Source: Sanguinoderma infundibulare
Taxonomy: Eukaryota > Basidiomycota > Agaricomycetes > Polyporales > Polyporaceae
Direction: 5' to 3'
Length of the DNA stretch: 64,000 nt
NCBI GenBank assembly: GCA_032821775.1
Contig: JAVLRN010000005.1
Span: 2,976,001 to 3,040,000 of the forward strand
Each line of letters starts with the position of its first letter. Position 1 is the stretch's first letter. The notes beneath the pieces were generated by a model. It was not told the DNA's origin, did not search any database, and was given only the letters and a program-made list of their open reading frames with translations. Positions 54,723 to 64,000 of the stretch are shown here, in pieces. Position numbers and translations under genes: made by a program.

Positions 54723-56505
54723 ATGACCGTCCCCCTCAACGCTTCTACCAGCCAAGATGTCGACGCGCCCCCGCGCCCCAAGGACGTCGGCATCCTCGCC
54801 ATGGAGATGTACTTCCCCCAGCGTGTACGTGTTCAGCCGTCTGCCGCACGCGTCCAGCATTCCTTACCCATCACAGTGCATCTCGGAGGAGGAGCTCGAG
54901 GTCTTCGACAACGTCCCCAAGGGCAAGTACACCATCGGCCTCGGCCAGAAGTTCATGGCCTGCTGCGACGATCGCGAGGACATTAACACGTTTGCCCTCA
55001 CCGGTACGTCCCTTCTCACCTCCAGCACCCCCTTTCGCGTTCTTACCCTGCTCTCCTCCAGCCGTCACTTCGCTCATCGAAAAGTACAACATTGACCCCA
55101 AGTCAATCGGTCGCATTGACGTCGGTACCGAGACCATCATCGACAAGTCAAAATCCACAAAGACCCACCTCATGGACTACTTCGCCGACGCCGGCAACAC
55201 CGACATCGAGGGCGTCGACTCCAAGAACGCCTGCTACGGCTCTACTGCAGCCCTCTTCAACGCCGTCAACTGGGTTGAGTCTTCCTCCTGGGATGGCCGC
55301 AACGCCATCGTCGTCGGTGGCGACATTGCCATCTACGCCGAGGGCAGCGGACGTCCCACTGGCGGCGCCGGAGCAGTCGCGATCCTCATCGGTCCCAACG
55401 CTCCCCTCCCGCTAGAACGTGAGTCTTCTCTTTTTATCTCGCCCGTTCCCGCGTTCGTCCTTGCCAGTCCCACATTTCCACTTCCTTTGCGCGTTTCCAC
55501 CACGCTTCCGTTCCAGCGGATCGCGATTGCCCAAAGGGATTGCCCTTATTCCATGACAACTTGGCGCGTGTTCAAAGTCGACTACCTGACTAACGCCCAT
55601 GTTCTCCCTCGCAGCCATCCATGGCACGCACATGGCCAACACCTACGACTTCTACAAGCCCAAGCTCGACTCAGAGTACCCCGAGGTCGACGGCCCGCTC
55701 TCCATCTCGGCCTACATCTCCGCCATTGACGCCTCCTACAACGCCTTCCGCACCAAGCACGCAAAGGCCAAGAAGGCCGCAGGCCTCGCAGGCCCCGCCT
55801 TCTCGCTCACCGACGTCGACTACCCCGTCTTCCACTCGCCTTACGGCAAGATGGTCCAGAAGGCGCACGCCCGCCTCGTCTACAACGACTTCCTTGCCAA
55901 CCCAGACACCCCGCGGTACGCCCAGGTCCCCAACCGCGACGCGTGGCTCGCGCAGCCGTACAAGGCGTCCCTGACTGACAAGACGCTCGAGAAGACGTTC
56001 ATGGCCGTCGCGAAGGCGCAGTTTGAGGGCACGGTCGAGAAGGGCATGCGCTGCGCACGCCGGTGCGGGAACATGTACACCGCGTCGCTCTATGGCGGCC
56101 TGGCGTCGCTGCTGTCCAGTGTCGAGCCGGCGGAGCTGCGGGGCAAGCGGATTTCGATGTTCGCGTTCGGGTCTGGGCTCGCCTCTTCGTTCTTCACCAT
56201 CAAGGTCAAGGGCGACACGACCGAGATCAAGGAGAAGCTGGACCTGATTAGGCGGTTGGAGAGCATGAAGGTCGTGCCGTGCCAAGAGTATGTTGACGCG
56301 CTCACGGTGAGTCTCAATGTGTTTTCTCGCAGCTGTGGGAGACCCGCTCATCGCTCGTGTTCGTTCCTAGCTTCGGGAGAAGAACCACAACGCGGGCTCG
56401 TACGTCCCCGAGGGCTCGATTGACAACATCTGGCCGGGCGGGTACTACCTCGAGAGCATTGACAGCAAGTACCGCCGCAAGTACGTCCGCGCGCCCAAGG
56501 CATAA
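54723..56505 (+). CDS. ERG13: Hydroxymethylglutaryl-CoA synthase, 470 aa
   Basis: Exons 54723-54824, 54877-55003, 55062-55418, 55615-56306 and 56371-56505 join in phase. The enzyme condenses acetyl-CoA with acetoacetyl-CoA to HMG-CoA, an early cytosolic step of mevalonate and ergosterol synthesis. The acid/base Glu lies in [12 protein letters not shown], the catalytic Cys in [16 protein letters not shown] and the catalytic His in [13 protein letters not shown]. Other marks are [65 protein letters not shown] and the ending [18 protein letters not shown]. Length matches fungal homologs (about 450-490). No targeting peptide is present. It is flanked on both sides by MYND-family genes. It is a classical target of SREBP-type regulation, which makes SCAP at 9.7-13.9 kb a functional relative. 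Confidence 0.95.
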
Positions 56506-56981
56506 TAGTACGCTAGTCCGCTTCTCTTCGTTTTCGCATTTATCGCTGCTGCCGGCGCACACACATACACTTAATCGTACACGCCCATACATACCGCACT
56601 ACAGTTACCCGCTTTGTTCTACTTGCCGTCTTTGCGATGGGTTGTGTTAGAATGCTTTGAAATGCTTTGAATGCATGTATGATTATTCTAGCAACGCAAC
56701 TACTAGACAGGTTCTGTATTCCATCCGCAGAACACTTGAAGGCAAGACCGCATCCGTCGTGTTCTTTTCTCACAGCGACCCACTCTCCAACACTGTCTCT
56801 CTTGACGTCTGACTTGCGCTTGCAGGTTGCCCGAGCTCGGTGAAGACTAGATAGTTAACACGTGGTTACCTCGTATCGAAATCACACGGTCGAATCGATG
56901 CCCGCTCTAGATCTTGCACAGTGCGTCTTTTCCCTTGCAACCACCTACCGCGGCCGGATCCACCTCCAAAGGATAATTAGA
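56506..56981. other. Intergenic region, nothing recognised
   Basis: 3' flank of HMG-CoA synthase and 5' flank of the next MYND-family pseudogene. Confidence 0.35.
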
Positions 56982-57740
56982 ATGCCGGGACCGTCCTCTG
57001 TGTATGGACTCCCCGAGGTAGAGAAGTCTGTTGCAGCGTTAAGACTTTGTGAGCGTTGTCACCGAGGGCAGGAGGGGAACCGAGCCTCGCGATTGCGGCA
57101 ATGTGCGGGATGCTTGAGGGTGCTCTACTGCAGCAAGGATTGCCAGAACGCACACTGGACGATACACAGGTGAGTACTTGTCATCCACCACGACTCCGTG
57201 GGCCTCTGATCAACATTCATCGCGCAGACTACAGTGCCGAACCCACCTCAAGATCGTCAGCGAGTTCGCGAATGATGCTCCGGAGCAGTTTCACAACGTG
57301 TTGCAGTCCTTCGGCTACCCATCCCTCAGCGCTTTTCACCACCGCGTTCGAGAGTCCATCGAGGCGCATGCATCGGCCTTCAGGTCCATCGCCAGAGCCT
57401 TCCTGCAGCCTGGCAGCGTCGACTGGTCGCAATCTCCCCTAAAGATCCTGAACTTCAACATCTTTCCCGTCAAAGCTGCGTCTGGATCCTGGAGCGCAAC
57501 CCCGCGCGCCCGTTCCAGATCGAGTCTGACTCCTCCCCGGGTGCGCTCATGGCGCTTCCTGGACACTTCGTGCACTCCTACGGCACTTCGTGGACTCGGA
57601 AGGCGCTGTTCCCGAGCTGGGCGGAACACCGACGAGGAGAGCATCGTGCACTGGATGAGCTGCTGGACAAATTAGGCATGGGCAGCGGCATCGGGAGCGA
57701 CGTCATCGAAGGATTGATGGTCGCTTTCAGGTCGCTTTGA
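56982..57740 (+). pseudogene. MYND-family pseudogene with internal deletion and frameshift
   Basis: Exon 1 (56982-57169) is intact: LRLCERCHRGQ, RQCAGCLRVLYCSKDCQ and WTIHR, and the splice still completes the finger (HRLQC). Exon 2 starts well (QSFGYPSLSAFHHRVRESIE, WSQSPLKILNFN), then shifts frame near 57483. The correct frame continues LERNPARPFQIE and jumps directly to SDSSPGALMALPGHFVHS, missing about 120 residues that the siblings have. It ends normally with AEHRRGEHRALDELL and LMVAFRSL. Without editing, the product would be a finger plus a short truncated domain. The intact exon 1 shows that the damage is recent. Confidence 0.75.
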
Positions 57741-57997
57741 AGTCGCACTCGTCGAGGACAGAGGTGGGATTACGGCCCGCCTCGTTTCAATAGAGCATTT
57801 GGCGCCCTTTGGGCATCCCCGTCGGACAGGTCGTATCAGTTACTGAGAGCACGGATTGGTGACTATATGCGCGAGGATTCTTGCCGAGCGTGCCACGCTT
57901 CTGAAAAAGCTCGATAGTTACTACTTGTCCTGTTGCCACCAACTGCCGGTTCTTCATCGACCAGCAAGACTTGAGCCTGGTTCCTTGAAAGACGACG

Positions 57998-58740
57998 ATG
58001 TGCGGTAACTTGAACTGCGCTAGGGAGGAGCACCCAACCGTCGGACTGAAGAAGTGTGCGGGCTGCTCGACGGCTCCGTACTGCAGTAAGAAGCGTGGCC
58101 AGGACACAAGTGAGTACTGCCGTTCCCTGCGTCCTTGGACTTCTCCGAACATGGTGCCTGCAACACGCAGACTGGAATGTCGGCACACCCCCGACACCCT
58201 CACGGAGGTGATGGCCCACGACAGCACAGGGCAGCTCAAAAGTTGAAATCCCTCGGCTACTCGTCAATTGCACCCTTTAACAACGCGCTTCAAGAGTTCC
58301 TGGACGCCCACCTATGGGCCTTCCAAGCTCTCGCGAAGGCGGCCACCCTCTGGAGCGCTAGCGTGATAGCCTTAGTGAACGCGGACCGCCCCGAACTGGC
58401 GCAGAAGGTCCTTTACTTTATCATCGCCCCCGTCAGAGTCTCCACCCGCCACCCTGCACGCACCTTCCGCCTCGACCAAACCTTCATAAATAAGTACGCC
58501 TTCTGCGAGCGGGCCGTGGCGCTCGAGAGGTGGAGGAACACGGGGTCGAGACGAAAAATGGCCGAGGACGTATATGGTGTGCACCACAGTATGTGGGGCT
58601 CATGCCTGTGACGTGCGTCGGCCCCAGCCTGGGCCCCGAGCTTCGTGTTCATGAGCTTCTTCCCGCAGGTCCGGCCAGCGGAGAATCGCTCCAAGACGTT
58701 GCCCGTTACTAGAAAGGAGAGGGAGGCTCTCCTGGAGAAG
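57998..58740 (+). pseudogene. MYND-family pseudogene with damaged finger
   Basis: The finger exon begins MCGNLNCAREE and KKCAGCSTAPYCSKK. It has lost several residues of the Glu-Cys-Gln part, so the final Trp-Pro-Gly-His lies in another frame before the GTGAGT donor. After the splice LECRH fits the last ligand. Exon 2 shifts frame near 58238 and continues LGYSSIAPFNNALQEFLDAH, LWAFQALAKAATLW, HPARTFRLDQTFI. It shifts again near 58585 (QYVGLMPVTCVGP) and fades out near 58740. Three independent lesions make it non-functional. It lies directly behind the previous pseudogene in the same direction. Confidence 0.7.
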
Positions 58741-59459
58741 AAGACCGGTGTCGAAAGCGACGGGCCTGCGGGGAGCGAGACGGCGTAGCGCATGCACCAG
58801 GTGCGGTCGAGCTTGCACTAGCCGCACACAGGACGGGACGCTGACCAGAGGCGGGCAGACGTGGGGCTTCCGGTTGGTGGAGGGTCAGAAGAAGTACGTC
58901 CGGCGGATCCACTGCGTCGGACAGAAAGACGAGGTCGTCCATGGTTGCCTCGTGTATGACTACGGCGAGTCCTACCGCACCCAGTTTCGGTACGGGCTCT
59001 GATGGAAGACGCAGAGGGTCCCCTCTAAGACTTTAAGAATTACTGGTGGGACTGGGAGATCCATCACTACCAAGCGTAACACACACCTTCAGCATGCCTT
59101 CGCCCGCAACACTTTCACGCATCAACCCCCCCACGCGGTGGCCAATGACGACCACACCACACACGCGCACGCCCGCCGACAAGAAATTGAGCAGGGATGG
59201 ATGATTACTGATGGCGACGGACAGTAAGGCACGAAAGATGCAGCACAAGACACGGTGATTAGCTCAACAGTAGGATGCAGATGATAGCGAACTTTTATAG
59301 TGAGTGCGTGCGGTGCCGCATCAACCCAGCCTCGCCTCCGCCCGTCTCCTGCCACCGACCACCGGCCACCTGCCGCCTGTCCCCCCACACGCGCCAGCTC
59401 CGTCCGCACGTCTATGTATGGCCCGGAGCAAAACCAAGCGCCAACGCGTGAGGGCCCGT
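58741..59459. other. Intergenic region, nothing recognised
   Basis: This is the region between the MYND-family relics (+) and the 3' end of Hsp10 (-). An ORF at 58748-59002 has four cysteines but no recognisable domain. Confidence 0.35.
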
Positions 59460-59951
59460 TCACTCCTGGATCTTCGCGAGGATCTCCGAGTCGCGGAACA
59501 GGAAGTATTCCTATCCACCCAAGTGGCAAGTGCGCACATCAGCAACCAACACGCGAGGGCAAGGGCAAACACAACTGCCAGCTCACCTCCTCCCCAACCT
59601 TGATCGGGCTCCCGCCCCAGCCAGGGAGCAGCACGCGATCGCCAGCCTTGACGCTCATCGGCTGCAGGTTGCCGTCCTTGTTGTGCGCCCCGGGACCGAC
59701 GGCGATGACGGTGGCCTCGGGCAGGGGGTTGTTCTTCGACGACGAAGGCAGGAAGATGCCGCTTGCGGTTTTCTGCCAGCCAGCGGTTGCTAGGCTCAGT
59801 ACTCCTCGCGATGGCGCACGGCGAGAGGATGGAGGATGAATACCATCTCGGCCTTGAACCGCTGGACGAGGACGCGGTCGAAGAGAGGGATGACCGCCTT
59901 GATGGACTTGAACGTCGCCTGAGCAGCCTGTGCAGCCTGTGTCCGTTCCAT
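59460..59951 (-). CDS. HSP10: Mitochondrial 10-kDa chaperonin (GroES/Hsp10), about 104-114 aa
   Basis: Exons 59951-59844, 59772-59587 and 59510-59460 join in phase. Hsp10 caps the Hsp60 folding chamber in the mitochondrial matrix. Family marks in order: SIKAVIPLFDRVLVQRFK, the flexible mobile loop KTASGIFLPSSS that binds Hsp60, LPEATVIAVGPGA, MSVKAGDRVLLPGWGG and EYFLFRDSEILAKIQ. The start is uncertain. The ATG at 59951 gives an extra MERTQAAQAAQ before ATFKSIKAV. Alternatively a one-codon first exon (ATG near 60004, followed by a GTCCAT donor) would give the more typical MATFKSIKAV. The gene interrupts the MYND cluster. Confidence 0.9.
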
Positions 59952-60894
59952 TTCCCGCTCAGCACACTTGCCTAGCACGCAGGCGGAAAACGATATGGAC
60001 CATTGTACGAGCGAGAACGAAGGAAACGAGGAGAAGAAGCGTGTGTGAGAGTACAGAGCAGAGTGTCAAGTACTTGAAGCGCCCGATGACTGTCGCTCCG
60101 AATTTTGTTCCCGCCGCTTGGTAGGGTGTCAGTTCGCACCTATGCATCCGTGCAGGTTACGAATGCACCCGACTGAAGCGCCCGGCCAACAGTTGGGGTC
60201 TTGACCAAAAGCACACAACTGGGATTCAAACTCCCAACCTCCCGGCCGGCAATTTAACCGCTACACCATCAGGCTTTGTTGAGGTACCTAAGTATGTATA
60301 AGTGAGTTATTGACTGCTCAATCCAGTATACGATGATCACCTCAAGTGGGCAAAGAATGCCGCATATCTCACCCATTTCTCAACAAATCCATGCTCCCCC
60401 AAGTTTGCAAGCTCGCGGCGAGCCAGGCAAGCGCGTGGCAGGGGGTCAGGGCTGAACTGGAGGTGGTCTGCTGGATGTGATATCACATTGTCCTGTAGAA
60501 CGGAGTGTAAGGAATGGGACCGGTTAAGCCATCGGTACGTGTATCCTGTCATCTTCCGCTTGTTTTCCGGAGGCCAACTATCATCGAGTCAGCAAACGAG
60601 CTTCTGCGCGTTTTGTTATCAGCCAGGCTGTACATCCGCGTTATAGTTGTGCATGCATGGTTTCCATGATCTCAAGAAGTGCATGGTCTAGGCCAGGTAC
60701 AGGCGTCGCAGACGACAATGGGTCGCGATGCGCTCGAGCATACTGTATACACGTGGGTACGTCGAATAAGGTTTGAGAACGAGGAGCAACTCCGAACTCG
60801 TACTCGTTACACATCACCCTACCCCCTGCCCCTCCCCCTCACCCACTCCGTATTTGCCCTCTCAGCGCAGCTACGTCGTCTCCAGTACCCTTCA
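59952..60894. other. Intergenic region with a tRNA-like relic and the duplicated promoter of MYND copy 9
   Basis: The left part is the 5' flank of Hsp10. A tRNA-like sequence lies at 60205-60280. The right part, from about 60560, is the diverged twin of the region upstream of MYND copy 7. Confidence 0.5.
60205..60280 (-). repeat. tRNA-like relic with Pol III A- and B-box words (SINE head or tRNA pseudogene)
   Basis: On the minus strand, TGGTGTAGCGG (60268-60258) matches an internal A box and GAGTTTGAATCCC (60233-60221) approximates a B box, about 25 bp apart. The sequence resembles a tRNA-Asp or tRNA-Glu type with a shortened anticodon arm. The acceptor stem does not pair and no proper anticodon loop can be drawn, so it is not a working tRNA gene. 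Confidence 0.45.
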
Positions 60895-62032
60895 ATGTCG
60901 GAACCGCCAGCTCGGTCTGGTCTCCCCGGCCCGCGGATGTCCACTGTCGCGCTACGCCGCTGCGAACGCTGTAACCGAGCGCAGGAGGGGGACCGAGATG
61001 CGCGTTTGCGGAAATGTGCTGGATGCTCCAGGGTGCTCTACTGCAGCAGGGAATGCCAGAAAGCAGACTGGCCAGAACATAAGTGAGTCCTCCCCGTCTG
61101 ATATGCTTCTGTTGGGCTCCATTCACCGTCCCTCTCACAGATGGTCATGTGGCAACCACTTCGAGGGCATCAAGGTCGAGAACCTCGCGCCGGAGGGGTT
61201 TCACGATGCGCTGCGAGCCCTTGGCTACTCGTCCTACTCGGCGTTTCAGCGTGCCCTTCGGGAGTTCGTGGAGGCGCATACATGGGCCTTCCACGCTATC
61301 ACCGAGGCTTCCGTCCTTCCGCTGCCCGGCGGCGTCGATTGGTCGCGGTCCCCCCAAAAGGAGCTCTTTTTCGATCTCATCCCCGCGACCGCCGCACTTG
61401 GAATCTTGGAGCGCAACCCCGCACGCAAGTTCAAGCTTAAAAGCCTTCACTTGCGCACCCTCTCCGAAGAATGCGAAAACCTCAGGTTCACTGGCCTGCA
61501 GCCCGATGCAGCCGCCGCGTTGGAGGCCCATGTGTCCGACCAGCGCAAGGCGGCGGAGAACCGATACTGCACGCTGTCTGGGTACGCTGGGCTCCTTCCT
61601 GTGATGTTCTTCGTGGAGGGAGCAAACCTGGAGTTCCGCGAATTCTACCCCCAGTTCAATCGGCCTGTGGATCTTCCGGCTCCCACCGTTAACGGCGTGC
61701 CGGACACGAAGGCCCTCTTGGAAGCTATTCTTCTGCTCGCTATTGGCAGCATCAACGCTGGTCTCCCTCTTCGCTTGCCCGAGTCCGACTCCTCTGGTGG
61801 ACGTGTGGCGCTTCCTGGACGCTTCATGCACTCTCAAGACACTTCGTGGACGTGGAAGGCGCTGATCTCGAGCTGGGCAGAATATCGACGAGGAGAGCAT
61901 CGTGCACTGGATGAGCTGCTGGATAGCGTAGGCCCATGGGCAGGCGACGGCGTCGTCGAAGCGTTGATGGTCGCTTTTTGGGAGTCGCTTTGGCCAATGG
62001 TTAAGAGTACAGGAAGAGTCGAGTTTCTATGA
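60895..62032 (+). CDS. MYND zinc-finger protein (copy 9), 359 aa
   Basis: Exons 60895-61082 and 61141-62032 join in phase 2. The finger reads RRCERCNRAQ, RKCAGCSRVLYCSRECQ and WPEHK, completed by HKWSC. The C-terminal domain parallels copy 7 throughout: LGYSSYSAFQRALREFVEAH, TWAFHAITEASVLPLPGG, WSRSPQKELFFDLIPATAA, NPARKFKLKSLHL, SGYAGLLPVMFFVEGA, AIGSINAGLPLRL, VALPGRFMHSQDTSWTWKAL, ISSWAEYRRGEHRALDELLD and LMVAFWESLW. The C-terminus is about 15 residues longer than in copy 7 because the stop is displaced. It is the younger or sister product of a segmental duplication that also copied the upstream region and copy 8. Confidence 0.87.
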
Positions 62033-62354
62033 GGCATCATTCCTATCTTTATGCTCGAGCGTGCGGCGAACGTATAATACTCCGCAATGAGGGTCGTTAG
62101 GGATTGCGTCGCCGCGCTTCATAGCCCTTGTCACTCCCGTATGCATACCTGGTGTGCACCATATACGGATGTTCAACGACTCGGGCTGATGGAACGGCCG
62201 CCGTCGACGTGAAGGTGAGCAGGCTTAGAAGGTGAAATCCGATAATCGCGTTCTGATTCAGTTGACGCAGATGACCCGGCAGCCCTTCACGATCCACAAC
62301 CATGAACTTTAGTGCGATTCCCCGTCACAACCAGCTCGTCCTCGAAGGCCTACC

Positions 62355-62936
62355 ATGTCCACCGAAGCCCGTTAGGCCGTCCTTGCGTTCGTCTCCCGTA
62401 TACCCCTACAACTACAGGTCTGGTGCGCAACCCCGCGCGGAGGTTCCAGGTTGACGGCGCCGCCTTCATGAACATCGCGAACGATGCCGATGAGGTCGAA
62501 ATCTGGGGCCGGGTCGCGGAGCCGCTGCGCACGAGGGCGGAGGATACCTGTCGGGTGGACGGTCACTACGCCGGGGTCCTTCCTCTGATGCTCAACGTGA
62601 GGAGACTGACCTACGCCGTCGTGCACTACTATCCGCAGCTCCGGTCCGTGCAGTACTACCTGAATACTGCGAAGAGGAGAGGGGCCGTCTTGCAGGACAT
62701 CGTCCAGCTGGCGAATGGCAGTCCGGACCGTCGAGCGTGCCTCTCCCCCTGTAATCCTTCCTGTGGCGCTTCCTGGACGCTTGGTTCGCTTTGAGGGTAC
62801 TTTGTGGACCTGGAAGGCACTCTTATCGAGCTGGGCGGATCACCGACGAGGCAAGGACCGAGGCTTGGATCAAGTGTTGGACAGGATGAAGACGAACAAC
62901 GTCCAGGCGTTGATGGTTGCTTTCGTAACCGTGTAA
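62355..62936 (+). pseudogene. MYND-family pseudogene, damaged duplicate of copy 8
   Basis: The start region of copy 8 is preserved (ATGTCCACC, 62355) but soon hits a stop. The sequence then jumps to the middle of exon 2, starting LVRNPARRFQVDGAAFMNIA. The rest of the finger exon, the intron and the first third of exon 2 (about 480 bp in copy 8) are deleted. The remainder follows copy 8 closely (DGHYAGVLPLMLNVRRLTYA, VVHYYPQL) with one frameshift near 62715, after which VALPGRLVRFEGTLWTWKAL and WADHRRGKDRGLDQVLDRMK continue to the normal end. Upstream flank 62041-62354 also matches the region before copy 8. Confidence 0.78.
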
Positions 62937-63652
62937 CGGACGCGACCGAAGTGTAGACTTGCTAGTCTTCAATCATTATCGCCGGTTTCGTGTCAGTTCT
63001 GAGGACGTTCATAGCACTCTTGTCGGGTAAACGGTTGCTCAGGGTACTCTGTCTTGCAGCCCCGCCATATGATGATCGTGTGCTTGGCCATTCAATTGTC
63101 GATGGGTTAGAGCCGAATCATTCGTGAATGGCTTCCTCGTGTCGTTTGGTATAAGTGGTTTCTGATGTCTATGGGACATGTGCAATATTTTCCACTTTAC
63201 AGGCCTAGGTTTCGGTCACGACCTGTATTACTGGACATCTTTGATTGCTTCCAAAACATGTTTTTGAGTGCTTTGTCTCTGCGCAAACGACCGCGATCGC
63301 CTACTAAAAGTTGCTCTCAGTTAATGAACCAACTGGACTCCTAATCGCATGAATGCTTTCTCCTCGTCGTCCTCACGGTACGTCTGGACTGTTTGCCGAG
63401 ACTCGTCGAGGGTTTGATGGCCGATTGTGCGGGGTAGAGGCGCGCGCACGTGGGATGCACCCAATGAGAAATCACGGAATTAGTCAGAGCCAATCACGTG
63501 TAGTGCATAATCATGGTGGAAGCGCGCGCGGGGGTTGCGGGACAAGAGACGGCACAACGCTCGAGGCTTGTGTCCCCAGTCTCTCTTTTATCTCCTCGTT
63601 CAGTGTCCTCTGCCTACCACACTCTCCGGGGATTTTCTATTCTACACACAAC
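62937..63652. other. Intergenic region, nothing recognised
   Basis: It lies between the last MYND-family relic and cytochrome c peroxidase. It contains the promoter of the latter. No TATA box was clear. Confidence 0.4.
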
Positions 63653-63913
63653 ATGTCCTTCGCAGCCCTCAGAGCATCCGCGCGCCGCGCAACTGCCTCC
63701 GCCGCCGCCCGCGCGCCCCGCGTCGCCGCCGTCCGCCGTTACGCGACTGAGAGTGCGCCGGGCCCAAAGAGCAACGTTGCTCTGTACGGTGCACTGGGTG
63801 CCGCAGTGCTCGCCGGTGGTGCCTATTGGGCTTTCTCCAGCTCCGACTCTGCGAAGGACGCCAGTGCGAAGGTCGCTGCGAACTTTGTCCCGACCAAGGA
63901 TGACTACCAGAAG
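63653..63913 (+). CDS. CCP1: Cytochrome c peroxidase, first exon (partial, runs off the window)
   Basis: The 87-residue first exon begins MSFAALRASARRATASAAAR, a classic mitochondrial targeting peptide rich in Ala and Arg. A hydrophobic segment follows (VALYGALGAAVLAGGAYWAF), the second part of the bipartite signal that sorts this enzyme to the intermembrane space. Then comes FVPTKDDYQK, the start of the mature heme peroxidase domain as known from yeast Ccp1. The enzyme reduces hydrogen peroxide using electrons from cytochrome c. The exon ends at a GTTTGA donor. The intron (63914-64000) has a CTGAC branch-like word and finishes with CAG on the last bases of the window, so exon 2 with the distal heme pocket lies just outside. 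Confidence 0.82.
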
Positions 63914-64000
63914 GTTTGATTCGTTCTTGTCCCTCCGCCCGACGTTCGTTCTGCGGCGAGGTACTACAGGAATTGCCGTGCTGACCGAGCGACCCCGCAG

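Noticed and set aside
58748..59002. An ORF with several cysteines just after a MYND-family relic.
   Set aside because: The cysteine spacing does not fit MYND or another known finger and the sequence does not align with the family C-terminal domain.
1..64000. CRISPR arrays, bacterial operons, Shine-Dalgarno sites, riboswitches and rRNA genes.
   Set aside because: The window is eukaryotic, with spliceosomal introns throughout. No regularly spaced short repeats, rRNA sequence or complete tRNA gene was found.

Overview
This window is nuclear DNA of a filamentous basidiomycete, most likely an agaricomycete of the polypore type. Genes are split by many short introns (about 50-70 nt, mostly GTRNGT donors). 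Several families are typical of these fungi: a DUF6593-like protein, sedolisin proteases, F-box-like leucine-rich proteins and a large expansion of MYND zinc-finger proteins. The taxonomic placement is inference. Gene models were built by hand, joining exons only where splice signals and reading phase agree.

Layout. 0-9.7 kb is a decayed accessory region: the 3' end of an unknown gene, a DUF6593-like gene, two MYND genes (one with two frameshifts), a broken sedolisin, a degenerate tandem repeat array and about 1 kb of empty sequence. 9.7-22.2 kb is conserved housekeeping DNA: a SCAP-type sterol sensor (-) divergent from pyruvate dehydrogenase component X (+), then checkpoint clamp gene rad1 (-), which carries an unusual 2.5-kb intron, divergent from histone acetyltransferase HAT1 (+). 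22.2-28.8 kb holds an F-box-like gene, a small novel gene and an MIF/tautomerase gene. 29.4-33.9 kb is one large 13-exon gene for a membrane-anchored propeller-amidohydrolase. 34.27-35.76 kb is a 1,485-bp internally deleted hAT transposon with an exact 8-bp target duplication. 36.0-37.4 kb is NAD formate dehydrogenase.

38.9-62.9 kb is dominated by MYND-family genes: six intact copies and six decayed ones, interrupted by a second F-box-like gene, HMG-CoA synthase and mitochondrial Hsp10. The window ends with the first exon of cytochrome c peroxidase; the last two bases of its first intron are the window's final AG.

How the genes relate. SCAP and HMG-CoA synthase both belong to sterol supply (sensor and enzyme). 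PDX1, Hsp10 and cytochrome c peroxidase act in mitochondria, and formate dehydrogenase probably does. Rad1 and HAT1 act on damaged DNA and chromatin. The MYND proteins share a two-exon architecture. Exon 1 encodes most of the zinc finger, the last zinc ligand lies just after a phase-2 intron, and exon 2 encodes a conserved C-terminal domain of about 250 residues that I cannot assign. A segmental duplication (about 50.5-53.3 kb copied to 60.6-63.0 kb) and many relics show that this family is expanding and decaying here.
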